A stretch of 64,000 bases of DNA, taken from contig OY759219.1 of assembly GCA_963662175.1 (NCBI GenBank), positions 25,648,908 through 25,712,907 of the forward strand, given 5' to 3'. Below, in pieces: positions 11,242-21,597 of the stretch; position 1 is the first letter of the stretch; every line of letters starts with the position of its first letter. A program made the position numbers and the translations under genes. The notes below the pieces were generated by a model, which had not been told where the DNA came from, did no database searches, and was given only the letters and a program-made list of their open reading frames with translations. This stretch comes from Aradus depressus (taxonomy: Eukaryota; Arthropoda; Insecta; Hemiptera; Aradidae).

Positions 11242-11710
11242 GGCCTAACAAACATGGGGGAATCAAGATTGCAAAAATATAATGAGTGATTGATTAAAAT
11301 TATTTATAGGTACATAAATATACATTCACACATACACAAATCCACATAAATACATACATACATAAATATACATCCATATACATATACACATTGATGAAAA
11401 ACAAGCAAACTTACTATGAATATAGATGGTTGAGGAGAAAGCATGAAGACTGTGAAGTCTTACGTTCAACTAAGGGTACAGAAGGGTCGAGGGTAACAGA
11501 TAATAAATCCAGGGAAAACCCCAGTTAACGGCACTTAAAACTACCTACTGGCTAACAGATATTTTACTATGTTAAGAAAAAAAACTCTATAATTATATAA
11601 ATAGGAACATAATTTAACTTATTAATTAAATGAAGAATTTTAGACAGAATGTAGACATTGAAACAGACAGTATTTTAATTTTAAATATAATTGGAGACAG
11701 AACAATGGAT

Positions 11711-12034
11711 TCAGTAGTTTTGAAGCAAATTGGCATAAATGTTGCTCAGGTTATTGGTGTCTGTGCGAAAATTGACAGTATTTGAGGTTTTGGCAATATA
11801 CACCATTTCCAGTGTCAGTCTTTTATAGTAATTGATTTCTCTGTCGAGAATTTTGGTATTAGCGAAATCAAACTTATGTTTGTTCAGGCTATGGTGTTTG
11901 ATTAGGGCGCTGCAATTATCGGAGTCAGTTTTTGTTCTACAATCATACTCATGCTGGTATAATCTCTTTTTTAAATATTGAGATGTCATGCCCACATTAT
12001 TTATATTATTATACAAAATGTTGTGTCGATACAT
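11711..12034 (-). pseudogene. PLE GIY-YIG endonuclease domain, partial
   Basis: The 107-codon frame contains NVGMTSQYLKKRLYQHEYDC, then SALIKHHSLNKHKFDF, TKILDREINYYKRLTLEM and NFRTDTNNLSNIY, in the order typical of PLE GIY-YIG domains. The domain would nick target DNA for priming. The first GIY-YIG tyrosines at the N-terminus are lost at the truncation, so it is unlikely to act. Confidence 0.85.
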
Positions 12035-12215
12035 TCATTAGCTCGACAGTTATTAAGATTTTTGAGTTGAGCACCTTCTCATTGGCTGATTCTCCTGAAA
12101 AAATGATAGGTGTCGACCTTATAGGGGTTTAAATTTACATATGTAATTTTGTTTCAGGACATTCATTATAACGGCAGTTATTAGCCCCCTGATCACCCCT
12201 TTCCCTGGGTTTTGT
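12023..12215 (-). repeat. Rep-R fragment
   Basis: Two partial internal modules on the minus strand, marked by CGATACATTCATT and CAGTTATTA. Confidence 0.6.
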
Positions 12216-12353
12216 TGTTCAAACAAGTGCTTTGCTTTTATTTACTTTTATTAGCTTTCCACTATATCAATACAGTTGGCAGAAATGTATTCGGCCATTG
12301 ATATATCATGTTACTTATTTAATTTTGAAAAGCGGCATATCATATTATATATA

Positions 12354-12547
12354 TTTTTTATTTTGTTTTTGTCTTTTATCCATAAAGATGCAACTGTTGC
12401 TAGGGTGCAACAACCAGCATCTATGTTGGTAGGTATGGATAAGTTGGCGTGAATGGCTTGTGAGAGGAAGGCCACCCAGTGGTAGGTCCTCGGGACGAAA
12501 ATTTATATTAATTATAAGGACAAGAGAAAAAAAAAAAAATGAAATAA

Positions 12548-12578
<31 letters not shown>

Positions 12579-12767
12579 GGAATTGAAAGACAACTTTGAT
12601 GGAATGGGTAAGAAAGATGATAAAAGTAAAGGAAAATAATGTAAAAAAAATAAAAAATAAAATATTAAGAACGAATAGGAATTAAGGTGGCAGTAAGTCG
12701 CGGTTCCACCGCGGTTTTGTGGTAAGTGTTGTGAAGATAAGGTACGTATTTCTGGATTATATTACGC
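12354..12767 (-). mobile_element. Jockey-clade LINE, 3' end only
   Basis: On the minus strand it has the last coding scraps, then the 3' UTR with CCACTGGGTGGCCTTCC and GCTGGTTGTTGCACCCTAG, then an A-rich tail. The UTR matches 22800-22900 and 29400-29520. Ten-bp repeats ATTATATATA flank it (12344-12353 and 12768-12777) and may be a TSD, though they are low complexity. Confidence 0.75.
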
Positions 12768-13654
12768 ATTATATATAAATTATTTTTTGACGTGAAAACG
12801 TCTGTTAGCTCGTTAAGCACAGTGATAGCCCGTCAAACTTTCTTGTGTTACAAAATACCGACAGATTTCAATCGATAATAACTATGAGACTAATAATTGG
12901 ATAACAACGGTTGAAGTCACAATGAATAGAACATGTCTGTACGTGTTTGTTGTGCAGTGTTTGTTTTGCCTGTGACGTTATCGGGCTAGTGTGGGCGCCG
13001 GCGGATGATTGTTGCGAATTAGCGTTGTGTAAAATTAGAAATTAGTGTAACGTAATAACGCGTTTAGATAGGACGTTGATTTGGGTGTCATTTTGAAGAG
13101 CTTGAGGAGTACTACTAGGACTCAAAGTGAAACAATAAAAATATTTGCCGAAATATATAAAAAATCTGTATTAAATTGAAAATTGCAAAAAAATTAAAGA
13201 TGTCGTCTTATATGAATCGTAAATATGCGCGGAATTATAGAAAACGCAAATCAGAGGAAAGCTCGCATCAAAAGGAAATTTAAAAACCTAAAAAGTTCAG
13301 TTGCGAACAACGCAAGAGCTACGGCAGCATCGAAAAAAAATGAAAAATGATTTTTTCCCGACGTTTTCACGGAAAATCTACGGCGTGGACCTTGACTACA
13401 CCTTAATGTTTTTTTTAAATTTTGGTTTAGATACATATTTTTTGGAAATAGTTAATGCTCCACCGCCTGTCACTTACAACACAAAAGCTTCCCCCTTCTG
13501 TCTAGACTAACAACAGTTTGTTGAAGAAGACATTGATTTAGATGGGTTCTTGAGTGGTTGTTAAAAATTCAACTATCGCTTTAACCAGTGGTTAATGGGA
13601 AGTGGTGGGGAACATCCATGTGAATAATGTTTAAGGTGTTAAATACTTGAACAT
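12768..13654. other. Unassigned segment with short inverted repeat
   Basis: GTGAAAACGTC near 12793 and its complement GACGTTTTCAC near 13361 could be the ends of a DNA element. Between them is moderately GC-rich, promoter-like sequence. A 27-codon frame starts MSSYMNRKYARNYRKRKS at 13200. No family recognised. Confidence 0.35.
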
Positions 13655-13662
13655 ATGTAACT

Positions 13663-13750
13663 ATTGGGCGTAGGGCTTTGGTCGCATGATCTTACCATGG
13701 TTTGTGGGTTCGAATCCCGTCCGGGAGTGAGTTTTATTTCCTTACATTAT
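13663..13750 (+). mobile_element. SINE-B head, tRNA-derived
   Basis: GGGCTTTGGTCGCATG is followed by GGGTTCGAATCCCGTCC, a perfect B box, then GGGAGTGAGTTTTATTTC. The same order occurs inverted at 52455-52660 and, with a different body, at 23085-23170. Not a tRNA gene: no matching acceptor stem. Confidence 0.65.
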
Positions 13751-13798
13751 AATAAAAATTACATGTCTCTTTCTAGCGCCCGGTTAATACAAAGTCGA

Positions 13799-14015
13799 CG
13801 CGAATCACCGACAATGTACTTCCCCAGCACGAATTTATCAATTAAGTTTTTGCTCTCTCACCAAAATCAATCGACGGGTCTAAAAATCAATAGTTCACTT
13901 ACATAAGGGATTCTGAATTCTCTTACTAAATCTGTCGGTATATTCATTACAATGACAGTTTTTGGGGTTTTTGTGTTAAGCCCCTCCCCCTAATTCTTCC
14001 TTTTGGTCGAAGTGA
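13799..14015 (-). repeat. Rep-R fragment
   Basis: Starts at the GAATCACCG end with TGTACTTCCCCAGCACG, and includes the first inner module. Confidence 0.7.
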
Positions 14016-15303
14016 CGTTCTAGTAATGCGCAAAGGATCTTGCGCACATACTTTAAATATGTCATTCGATTACAGTCTCAGTCTGTTATTCAACCTGATA
14101 CTATACAAACCTTCCTAAGTGCTAATCTTGCTTGTTGAGTTGTTGCCTACTATGTTATGTTTATACATTGTTTGTTATTGTTTTTTGCGTCGGCCCCTGT
14201 TTGGGTGTTTATAACTAGCGACATGTCTTGTTTCTAGATTTTACTTTGATATTGTGACACAATTATTATGTTATTCTTATTTCATAATATTATAGCGTCA
14301 CCATGTAACTATGTAATTTTTTTCTAAGTCATTCTCTAGTTGGCTGTTTTATTAATATCTATTATACTCATAAATATATATATTATACCATCTCTCCTTC
14401 CTGCGTGAGTGCATTTTTACGTAATTAGTAAATATAAAATAATATCGGAAAAATTATTAAAATTGAGTATTTTTTACATCGCGACTTTAATAAAAACAAT
14501 ACCTGGATAGCCAAATGCACTCCCACGAGAAGGACGGGTACAAGTTCCTAACTATTAGTTGACCTCAGTAATTAACAATAATTAATTATTGCTGTCAACC
14601 AGAAGAAGAATGGGAGGGGGGGAAATAGAATGGACAACTCAAACCCTAGAACAGTAACATATTTATTTTAGAAGAACGTATAATATTTATAAAAGAAAAA
14701 ACAATTGAATATAAATTGGCCATATGTCTGAAGGACTTTCTACCTTAATTACGAGGTACCTCGATACTGATCCCTGGAGGTGGCGATGTGATCATCCTTT
14801 ATGTACATCCCTCAGACCCCATCTACTCACCTAGTCCTTGTAGGTCTGCCTGGAGGCCACAATAGAATTTAGATTGTTCACTGAGTTTATGTGCGTCCGA
14901 AATCAAAATGTATCTCACTCGCCTGAATGGCCCCAAACATGAACGAATACTGCTCAATTCACATATTCAAACTCACTGTCAAATATAAACTATTCGTGTT
15001 GATCATCCGAGACGTGAACCAAGAATCTAAAATCACATTGAGCTAATGGCAAAATATAAAAAGAACGTGGTGAACGGTTGACACAAGATCGAAGAGAGTT
15101 GAGCGAAGAGTGGCTTCCAAACTGCTCTGCATCCTCGGCCCCCTTTTTGGTGGGGATGATTCCTGATGTCTCATTGGTCGTCAGACTCCGCCTACCCCAT
15201 CTCCAGCCAATCACCGGTGACCACTTAAGAGTTCTGTGATAGCCTGCGGATATTAAGCTGTGAATCCCAGGGGATATTCATTAGAGTTATGTGAAAAACC
15301 TGT
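14016..15303. other. Unassigned DNA
   Basis: Inverted copies of a GAGTGCATTT-containing segment lie near 14392-14420 and 14507-14540. The stretch 14990-15214 is less AT-rich and open for 74 codons on the minus strand, without a known motif. Confidence 0.35.
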
Positions 15304-15498
15304 TTAATAAAATAATGATGCCGACAATATAATTACCACACACAGGATGCAGACAACTATCCCGGCTTCCTTTCTATTCCCCATCTCTATTGTTCTTTGT
15401 TCCTGCTCCCAGCGATTGCGATTCCCTCGCAGCCATCGCTGGTTTCGAGCATGTTTTTCCGAATGCAATTCTTTTTCGTTCAACACCTCACAAGCCAT
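15304..15498 (-). CDS. Small ORF with a C-terminal hydrophobic segment
   Basis: The 64-codon frame has a charged, Arg/Glu-rich N-terminal part (about residues 8-45) and a hydrophobic tail, AGIVVCILCVVIILSASLFY, that would span a membrane once as a tail anchor. Part of its DNA (CCAGCGATGGCTGCGAGG region) is repeated imperfectly just upstream of the ATG, so a duplication made or extended it. No family recognised, no other support. Confidence 0.25.
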   Translation of the reverse strand: MACEVLNEKELHSEKHARNQRWLRGNRNRWEQEQRTIEMGNRKEAGIVVCILCVVIILSASLFY

Positions 15499-15605
15499 AT
15501 TTTACTCCTAGCGATCGCGATTCTCTGCAGCATCGCTAGTTCTGAGCATTATATATTGTCTATAAGGTAGGCATGCTACAATATATATAATATATATATT
15601 TTTTT

Positions 15606-16087
15606 ATTTTCTATAATCAGGGGATCGGAAACCATGAAATTCTGGTGAAAACATCGTCTAGCTGCGTCAAGGGCGGATCCAGGATGTTCATCAGGGGGGG
15701 GGGGGGGGGGGGTAATTTCATTGGTTCAAGATTTGGCTGTTATACCCTTTTCACAAGATTTGGAAGGATGAAGGATAAGGGGGCTAATATGACGAAACGC
15801 ATGAATTAATAATCAATACTGAAATATTATGATATATATTATAGGTATATCATAATATTTCAGTCTTTGATTATTAATTCATGCGTTTCGTCAAAGCATC
15901 CAAAATATTAGTCCCCTTTTCCTTCATCCTTCCAAATCTTGTGAAAAAGGTATAACATCCAAATTTTGAACCAACGAAATTTTACACCCCGTCCCCTCCC
16001 CCCTGATGAACATCCTGGATCCGCCATTGACCCAGCTACGCGATGTTTTCACCGGAATTTCATGGTTTCCGATCCCTTATTTCAGAA
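15606..16087. mobile_element. Foldback element, ~235-bp arms
   Basis: Left and right halves are near-perfect reverse complements meeting at a TATATATTATAGGTATAT centre. Each arm holds GGCGGATCCAGGATGTTCAT. The left arm has a 19-G run (15694-15712) where the right has short C runs. No coding content. The right side continues directly into Rep-R. Confidence 0.8.
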
Positions 16088-16200
16088 AATGAAAAAAAAA
16101 AATCTTTTTGGGTGTGTGTCAATGAACGATAAATCCCGATAGAATGAATGTATCGACATGAAATTTTATATGTTTGTTCAGAACCCCCTTAGTACAACAC
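16088..16200 (+). repeat. Rep-R internal fragment
   Basis: A-run, GTGTGTGTCAATGAACG and CCCGATAGAATGAATG mark the first module of the family. Confidence 0.6.
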
Positions 16201-16640
16201 AGTCTTATAACCTGACACGGATTACCATAAGGGGATGTTGCCTCATAACCACTTCCATCTCCATCCTGTCCTCCCTCCACCTCCACTTGACCCAGAACTG
16301 GCCTTTATATACTACTCACATCATTACATACAGTTTGACTTAATCAGTTTAAAGTGGTTAAAGTTTTAACGCTCTCTATACTTAATGATCCTCTAATGGT
16401 TAATGTGGGTAATACTACCATCACGATCAACACTTGATCACTTTAACTTTGTTCCTGTCACTTAGCCACTTTTCAACCAATCAATATCTCACCTCTCTTC
16501 TTTTGCAGTTCATCCTAGGAAGAGGAGATAAAATGGGGGACAATTTATTTGGAGGACCCACTCAACAGAGGGAACTCAAGAATTGTAATGGCTATTTAAA
16601 AAAAAAAATACACAAACATATGTGGAAAACAAAGTCCAGA
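16201..16640. other. Unassigned DNA
   Basis: Pyrimidine-rich in part; short frames only. Nothing recognised. Confidence 0.4.
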
Positions 16641-17345
16641 TAAGAATTTGGAGACACCACACACCCTATTTTCCAATTTGGCTTTCAAGAATAATTCATG
16701 TTAAATTTCATTAAAATCAGATCATCCGTTGATGAGCTAGACCTATTTTTATGCTTAACCCCGTCACAACCCCCCGTCTCCTGAAGAATTTCATGACGCC
16801 AGAAAATCTATATCTCAATCGGCCCTTAAGTATACTACATGTGAAATTTCATGATGATCCGACCATCTGTTTATGAGCTAGCACTATATTTATGCATAGG
16901 CTCCCCCACAACCCCACCTCCCCTTAAAAATTTTGAGACCTCATTTTTAATTGGCTTTTAAGAATACTACGTATGAAATTTCATGATAATCCGACCATCC
17001 GTTAATGCGATAGAACAATTTTTATGCTTAGCCCCCCTTACAACCCCCCCCCCCCCCCCCCCTGCCGTTAAATTTTGGGACGCCACATAGCCTTCTATTC
17101 AATTGGGCTCAAAAGGATGTTACATGTGAAGTTTCATAGAAATCTGTCCAGCCGTTTGGGCTAGCTATTTGGCTATTGAATTAAGCCTGCTACATGTACA
17201 ATTTCATGACAATCCTACCATCCGTTAATGAGCTAAAACAATTTTTATGCTTAGCCCCCCTCACAACTCCCCCTCCCGTTCAAAATATTTAGACGCCATA
17301 TAGCCTATTTTTCAATCTGGCTCTAAAGGATGCTACATTGCCTCC
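16641..17345 (+). repeat. Tandem array, ~140-bp unit
   Basis: About five diverged units. Each has TGAAATTTCATGA, then CCGACCATCCGTTAATGAG, then TTTTTATGCTTAGCCCCCC, then GACGCCA. A 19-C run lies at 17044-17062. A further piece lies at 29056-29240. Similar wording occurs in insect Helitron-type repeats, but no terminus is visible. Confidence 0.7.
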
Positions 17346-17617
17346 AGAACAAATTAGATCGGATAAATCTTTTTCAAGAATTCCTAAAATCCGCTTTTTT
17401 AGAAGTATTTTTGTTCAAACAAAAAAACGGGTTGACCGAATTTAGTAAAATTTCTTTCAGATCATATTTACGTTGATACGCTTCGATTGGCTGTAATATA
17501 CTATTTATAATAATATAAAAATAATTGCTCGAAACATAAAAATATGATGAAAATTTTGATTTTGTTTTTCGAACCCATTACAATAACTTCCCTATATGCT
17601 GGAAATGTTAAGAAAAT

Positions 17618-18240
17618 CGTCGGTAAATCACCGGCAATGTACTTCCCCAGTGCGAATTAATCAATTTAATTTTCGCTCTTCTCTGAAACCAATTTACCAA
17701 TTTGATGGGAAATCAATAGGTGTCTCAATCAGGGACTTCTGAATCATCATAATAAAGTTTGTGTTGATCCATTTGTTGAAAGTTATGAACCTTGGTCCAA
17801 CTTCTCTGATGCTTCACTTTCCTCTGATCGATTTGGCTGAAATTTCGATTTAAATATACAATTTCATAACTTCATTTCTTCAGCAGATGACCTCCTCTTA
17901 CAAAATTTTGTGACTACATGGGCATTCATTACATGGGCATTTATTAGAGTATATGAGTCTTTTCCCCTTCTCTGATGCTTTAAATTTACATATGAAATTT
18001 CATACAATACATTCATTTCAACGGCAGTTATTAGAGTTTTTGTGTTAAACCACCCTCCTAATCTCCCCCTTTTTCTCTGATCGCTTCGCCAAAAAATTAA
18101 TAAATATCGTTGTCTTGGGTTTCTGAATACACATCACATACACAAACACAGACAGAAATCATTGAGAAAACCCTATTCTGGAAACCTTAAATCGTAAAAT
18201 TCCGTCGTTGAAAACTCGATCTCCTTTCGTACGATTACAA
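17618..18240 (-). repeat. Rep-R copy, near full length
   Basis: Runs from the GGTAAATCACCGGC palindrome and TACTTCCCCAGTGCG through three inner modules to the AAACTCGATCTCC/CGATTACA end. The start side lacks the terminal palindrome. Confidence 0.75.
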
Positions 18241-18261
18241 TACATCCTTATACTATAGTCA

Positions 18262-18476
18262 GTTATTATGACTCATGCCCGGGCTTTAACTACGAGGTCA
18301 TATCGCCTACTACCAGAGCGCTCTTTCGTCACTCTGGTGGACATGAGCCCGACTCTACTGTGGGAGTCTTTAACGAATACCTGACGTCCTACAGACGCGG
18401 GACCCATCGAAGGACGGAAGTTTATTTTATCTCCCAGATAAAATAAACTAAGGACCTCGGCCGGATTTTGAACAGT
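18262..18476 (-). mobile_element. SINE-A, internally deleted
   Basis: Minus-strand copy lacking both the central body and most of the tRNA-like head. Tail is of the older AATAACTAAC kind. Confidence 0.8.
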
Positions 18477-18837
18477 TACAGGGATACGAGAATGTAAAAA
18501 TAAATGAATATTAGAAAATAAGTGAGTACAAAAATAATAATACTATGCTATACAGTAGATACAGTTTCAACTTAATTTAAATTATGAAAAACATTTTCTT
18601 CTCTATTGTCTTTTTCCTGACAAATATAGAAGAAATTTTAATAAAAAATACAAATAATGTTACATTGTAAGCAAAATATGCAAATAGATATGCTTAATTA
18701 TTGTATTTTTTGTTTCAGGTAAGTGGAGTGTTTTGCGTTTAAAACCTAACTGCAATGTGAGTATATTATATTTTAAATGTATTAAGTTTTTGTATTTTTT
18801 TTGTATGGTTTCTATTTTGATTTATTAATTTTTTTAG
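18477..18837. other. Unassigned AT-rich DNA with a microexon-like pattern
   Basis: TATTTTTTGTTTCAG at 18704-18718 is a good splice acceptor and GTGAGTA at 18757 a good donor. The 38 nt between them are open in one frame (KWSVLRLKPNCN). Chance is likely in AT-rich DNA. Confidence 0.2.
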
Positions 18838-18980
18838 TTCACCAGCTTTACGAAGTATAGGGTAGGTTATCTAATCGGTCAAAAATTCGATCAGGAGTTT
18901 TCAACAAAATTTTATGTTTTCCGACATTTTGATTCCAAATAGAGGGTATATGAAACCAATCTAGGTACACAATAACTCCC
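18838..18980 (+). repeat. Rep-R 5' part
   Basis: CCAGCTTTACGAAGTATAGG start, truncated after CAATAACTCCC where the PLE frame begins. Confidence 0.65.
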
Positions 18981-19542
18981 TGTTTCCCGTGATTCCTATG
19001 AAAGAGAGTTGGAGCACATCAGACACCTCGCCGTCGTTAATGGTTACACAACCGACCTGGTAGACCGTGTATTGAAGAGAAAGACGGAGGACAAAATGCT
19101 AACTTCAGTGTACGGAGGGTGTAACTAGGGTTCAATTGATACCACAAAGTATCGATACTTTTACTCATAAATAGTATCGATTAAAAAGTATTGAAATATA
19201 AAGTATCGATACCTACTCGTATCGATTGAATCGAGTACTTTGTATTATGAATTTTTAAAAAATGTATAAATATATATATTAATAATAACCGCATCGATAG
19301 AATCGGGTACTTTTTATAATTAATTTAAAAACATATCTACACATATTAATAATAAAAAACAATAAAATTTAAAGAAATAAATGAAATATTGTAAGTGGGC
19401 ATAAAAACAAATAAACCAAATCGAAAAGATAAAATTATATTATTAAAAGTTATTACAATTAAAAGAACAATTTCTCTTGGCAAAACATACTGAATGAAAA
19501 TATTAAAAAGCCTTATAAAATAAACATACAATTTATCCTTCT

Positions 19543-19889
19543 AGGTTAGGTTAGGTTTTATGACTCATGCCCGGGCTTTAACTACGAGGTCATATCGCCT
19601 ACTACCAGAGCGCTCTTTCGTCACTCTGGTGGACATGAGCCCGACTCTACTGTGGGAGTCCTAAATTTTGCCTACCCTAAATTTTTATTCATCTAGGGTA
19701 GGGGTCTTTAACGAGTACCTGACATCGTACAGGCTCGGGACCATCGCTTAACGTCCCATCCGAAGGACGGCGTGCTTAAGTTTATTTTACCTCCCAGATA
19801 AAATAAACTAAGGGCCTCGGTCGGGCTACGAACCCACGACCTTGAGCTCAGAAGTCAAGCACGCATACCACTGAGCTACCGGCGCCCTC
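19543..19889 (-). mobile_element. SINE-A, full length, young, with perfect TSD
   Basis: Complete from GAGGGCGCCGGTAGC to the (CCTAA)-type tail, which reads AGGTTAGGTTAGG on the plus strand. TSD is TTTATCCTTCTA at about 19532-19543 and 19890-19901 (one base may belong to the tail). B box is GGTTCGTAGCC. Nearly identical to the copies at 21753, 45695 and 49622, so recent. It lies inside the hAT element. Confidence 0.95.
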
Positions 19890-19939
19890 TTTATCCTTCT
19901 AACTAAAGAGATAAAAGTAGTGGAGACAAAACTATATTA

Positions 19940-20293
19940 TTAGAAATAAATTACAATTATTACAAAGTTGAACAAAACAAAGAAAGAATATATGTACGTA
20001 CAATTATTGAAAAGCTTAGCTGAAAGTCTATTTCTATTTGTGGACATTATCCCTCCAGCCTTAGAAAATAGCCTTTCACAGGGCATTGATGACCCCACAA
20101 CCACAAGAAATGTCAATGCCTGTTTGTACAGGAGTGTGAATGTGCATTTCATTTCATGAGTTCCAAAGGATGAGATTTTAATGGGGCCACGGGGAAAATA
20201 AACGGTGAACGATTTTGATGAATTGAAAACTTTATATAATTTTTGTAAGTGTTGAAATTTGAAACGAGTACTTTGAATCGATACAAGTAACAT
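19940..20293 (-). pseudogene. hAT transposase C-terminal fragment
   Basis: The motif SSMPCERLFSKAGGIMSTNR followed by NRLSAKL is the hAT C-terminal dimerisation region (usually S.ERLFS.AG....R.RL). Only about 60 family-like residues remain; no catalytic DDE residues are present. The residues before it do not resemble the family and reflect internal loss. Confidence 0.8.
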
Positions 20294-20464
20294 ATATTCG
20301 ATACCTACTTTGTATCGACTAAAAGTATCGATACTTTACTTGTATTTACTTGTATCGATAGATCCCTAGGTGTAACCAAACTAAAGAGAGGGATGACGGG
20401 GGTGGCTGGTGTGTTCTACCGTACCTCCCCAGACTCAGAGAAATTATCTCGAATAATAACTAGA

Positions 20465-21025
20465 TGTTGGGTCGCGCGAGGGGAAGCCAGAGCGGGTGAA
20501 TTCCATGTTGGGTTTGGGTACAGGTTAATGAGAACTTAGAGTAGAGCAACAGATATATTTATTTGGTCAACACCCTTATTACAAAACCGCGTGGTAACGA
20601 ACACAAAGTCAGTTGTTCAATAATAAGTCCCATACCGCGTGGGAACTACACAAGTCACTCACTTACTGTGCTTGGTAACAGACGACTCACTTTATACCCG
20701 CGTGGTAATAAACAACTCACTTCCGCATGGTAACTAACGACTCACCTTATACCCGCGTGGTAATAAGGACGAATCCATTCCGCACACCGCGTGCTGGCTC
20801 GACCCAGACTCTCAGTCCACCCCGCGTGGTGACCAACTGGTCCCTCTCGTTGTTAAGAGACGACTCACTTTATACCCGCGTGGTAACAGCCAACTCAACC
20901 AACTCAGTCCACCCCGCGTGGTGCCCCACTGCTTACTGACTCATGTAGTTCAAGAGTCCCGCCGACTCCTATCGATTGTCTCGGCGTGTTCCCGAATTCA
21001 CCCACACTCAAATCGCGACTTAACA
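20465..21025 (-). mobile_element. Solo LTR
   Basis: 561 bp bounded by TGTT...AACA with imperfect inverted ends (TGTTGGGTCGCG and, inverted, TGTTAAGTCGCG). Perfect 5-bp TSDs CTAGA lie at 20460-20464 and 21026-21030. Minus orientation is favoured by GTATAAAG boxes upstream and AATAAA about 110 bp from the 3' end. There is no internal region, so it was left by LTR-LTR recombination. Family unknown; 5-bp TSD fits Gypsy, Copia or Bel. Confidence 0.85.
20585..20930. repeat. CCGCGTGGTAAC minisatellite inside the solo LTR
   Basis: About ten variants of CCCGCGTGGT(AA) alternate with GACGACTCACTTTATA and CAGTCCAC at irregular 25-50 bp spacing. The TATA-like boxes of the LTR lie in these units, so promoter elements may be multiplied. 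Confidence 0.7.
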
Positions 21026-21035
21026 CTAGAGATGA

Positions 21036-21092
21036 TGTGTTAGTGGACGATACGACCTCGTAGTTAATGCCTGGTCATGGGTCATAATAACT
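21036..21092 (+). mobile_element. SINE-A tail fragment
   Basis: The last ~55 bp only: ACGATACGACCTCGTAGTTA, then GTCATGGGTCATAATAACTA. Confidence 0.75.
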
Positions 21093-21105
21093 AACCATAG
21101 TTAAA

Positions 21106-21369
21106 ATGTATCCCACAGGATTCTCCACAGACTCAGGCAACTGTTTCAAGGATACTTTTTGGTGTTTCCTTCGTCCAGACTACGTAGACTCCGTGTGGTG
21201 GGTATGCTCTCTTACCAAGGACCACATCAATTACTCTGAAGAGACCCACTCATTTTTCAGAGTCATTATCAAGCCAGGGATTTATCGTCCCACGTATGAG
21301 CTGAGAGACCAGCACAATTCTTTTCACTCTACTCATGTTAAGGAAGAAGGTACATTATTCCCTTTCTAA
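21106..21369 (+). CDS. Coding-looking segment, unknown product
   Basis: 87 codons open with balanced codon use, richer in C/G third positions than the surroundings. The protein has paired aromatics and Cys (FWCFLRP, WWVCSLTKDHINY) and SFFRVIIKPGIYRPTYELRD. The ATG is not decisive: CCCACAG at 21112-21118 could be an acceptor and AAGGTACAT near 21346 a donor. It lies between repeats and matches none. It may be a host exon or part of an unrecognised retroelement. Confidence 0.35.
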   Translation: MYPTGFSTDSGNCFKDTFWCFLRPDYVDSVWWVCSLTKDHINYSEETHSFFRVIIKPGIYRPTYELRDQHNSFHSTHVKEEGTLFPF

Positions 21370-21597
21370 GCGACAACATAGATTTTGAGAATTGAATCTC
21401 AAGCGGACTACAATTTCAATGATGTCTGGGTACTGCTGGGTATTGCTTGAGGTTATAGTACAATTGCAGGGGGAAGTATTAAGCGAGTGATTTTCGAAAG
21501 TAACGAGCTTTTTAACCTAAGGATAAGCGTCCAAACTGGTGAACTCTTAACTTAACGAATGAAATTTTAAACTATCGATAAAAATTGTATCTAAAAA

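Larger units (their letters stand above)
11160..12034 (-). mobile_element. Penelope-like element 3' end
   Basis: Read on the minus strand: a GIY-YIG endonuclease frame, a ~450-bp untranslated stretch, then a hammerhead-like hairpin motif at 11211-11241. The RT domain is missing. At the 5' side the element abuts Rep-R near 12023. The order fits the known PLE plan of RT, GIY-YIG and terminal repeat. Confidence 0.75.
19126..20368. mobile_element. hAT element, decayed, carrying a SINE
   Basis: The ends are TAGGGTTCAATTGATAC and, inverted, TAGGGATCTATCGATAC. Perfect 8-bp TSDs GGTGTAAC lie at 19118-19125 and 20369-20376. AAGTATCGATACTT motifs recur near both ends. Inside are a C-terminal transposase fragment (minus) and a nested SINE-A. 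Without the SINE and its TSD it is about 885 bp. Confidence 0.9.
18981..20463 (+). pseudogene. PLE RT C-terminal region split by a hAT element
   Basis: Before the insertion (18981-19125) the frame reads ERELEHIRHLAVVNGYTTDL then VDRVLKRKTEDKM. After it (20369-20460) it continues QTKERDDGGGWCVLPYLPR then LREIIS, and stops at TAG 20461-20463. Together this matches the RT-to-endonuclease linker of PLEs. The hAT element and its 8-bp TSD interrupt one continuous frame. No GIY-YIG domain follows. Confidence 0.7.

Noticed and set aside
19543..19556. Telomeric repeat array
   Set aside because: Only two to three pentamers, always at the tail of SINE-A, not an array.
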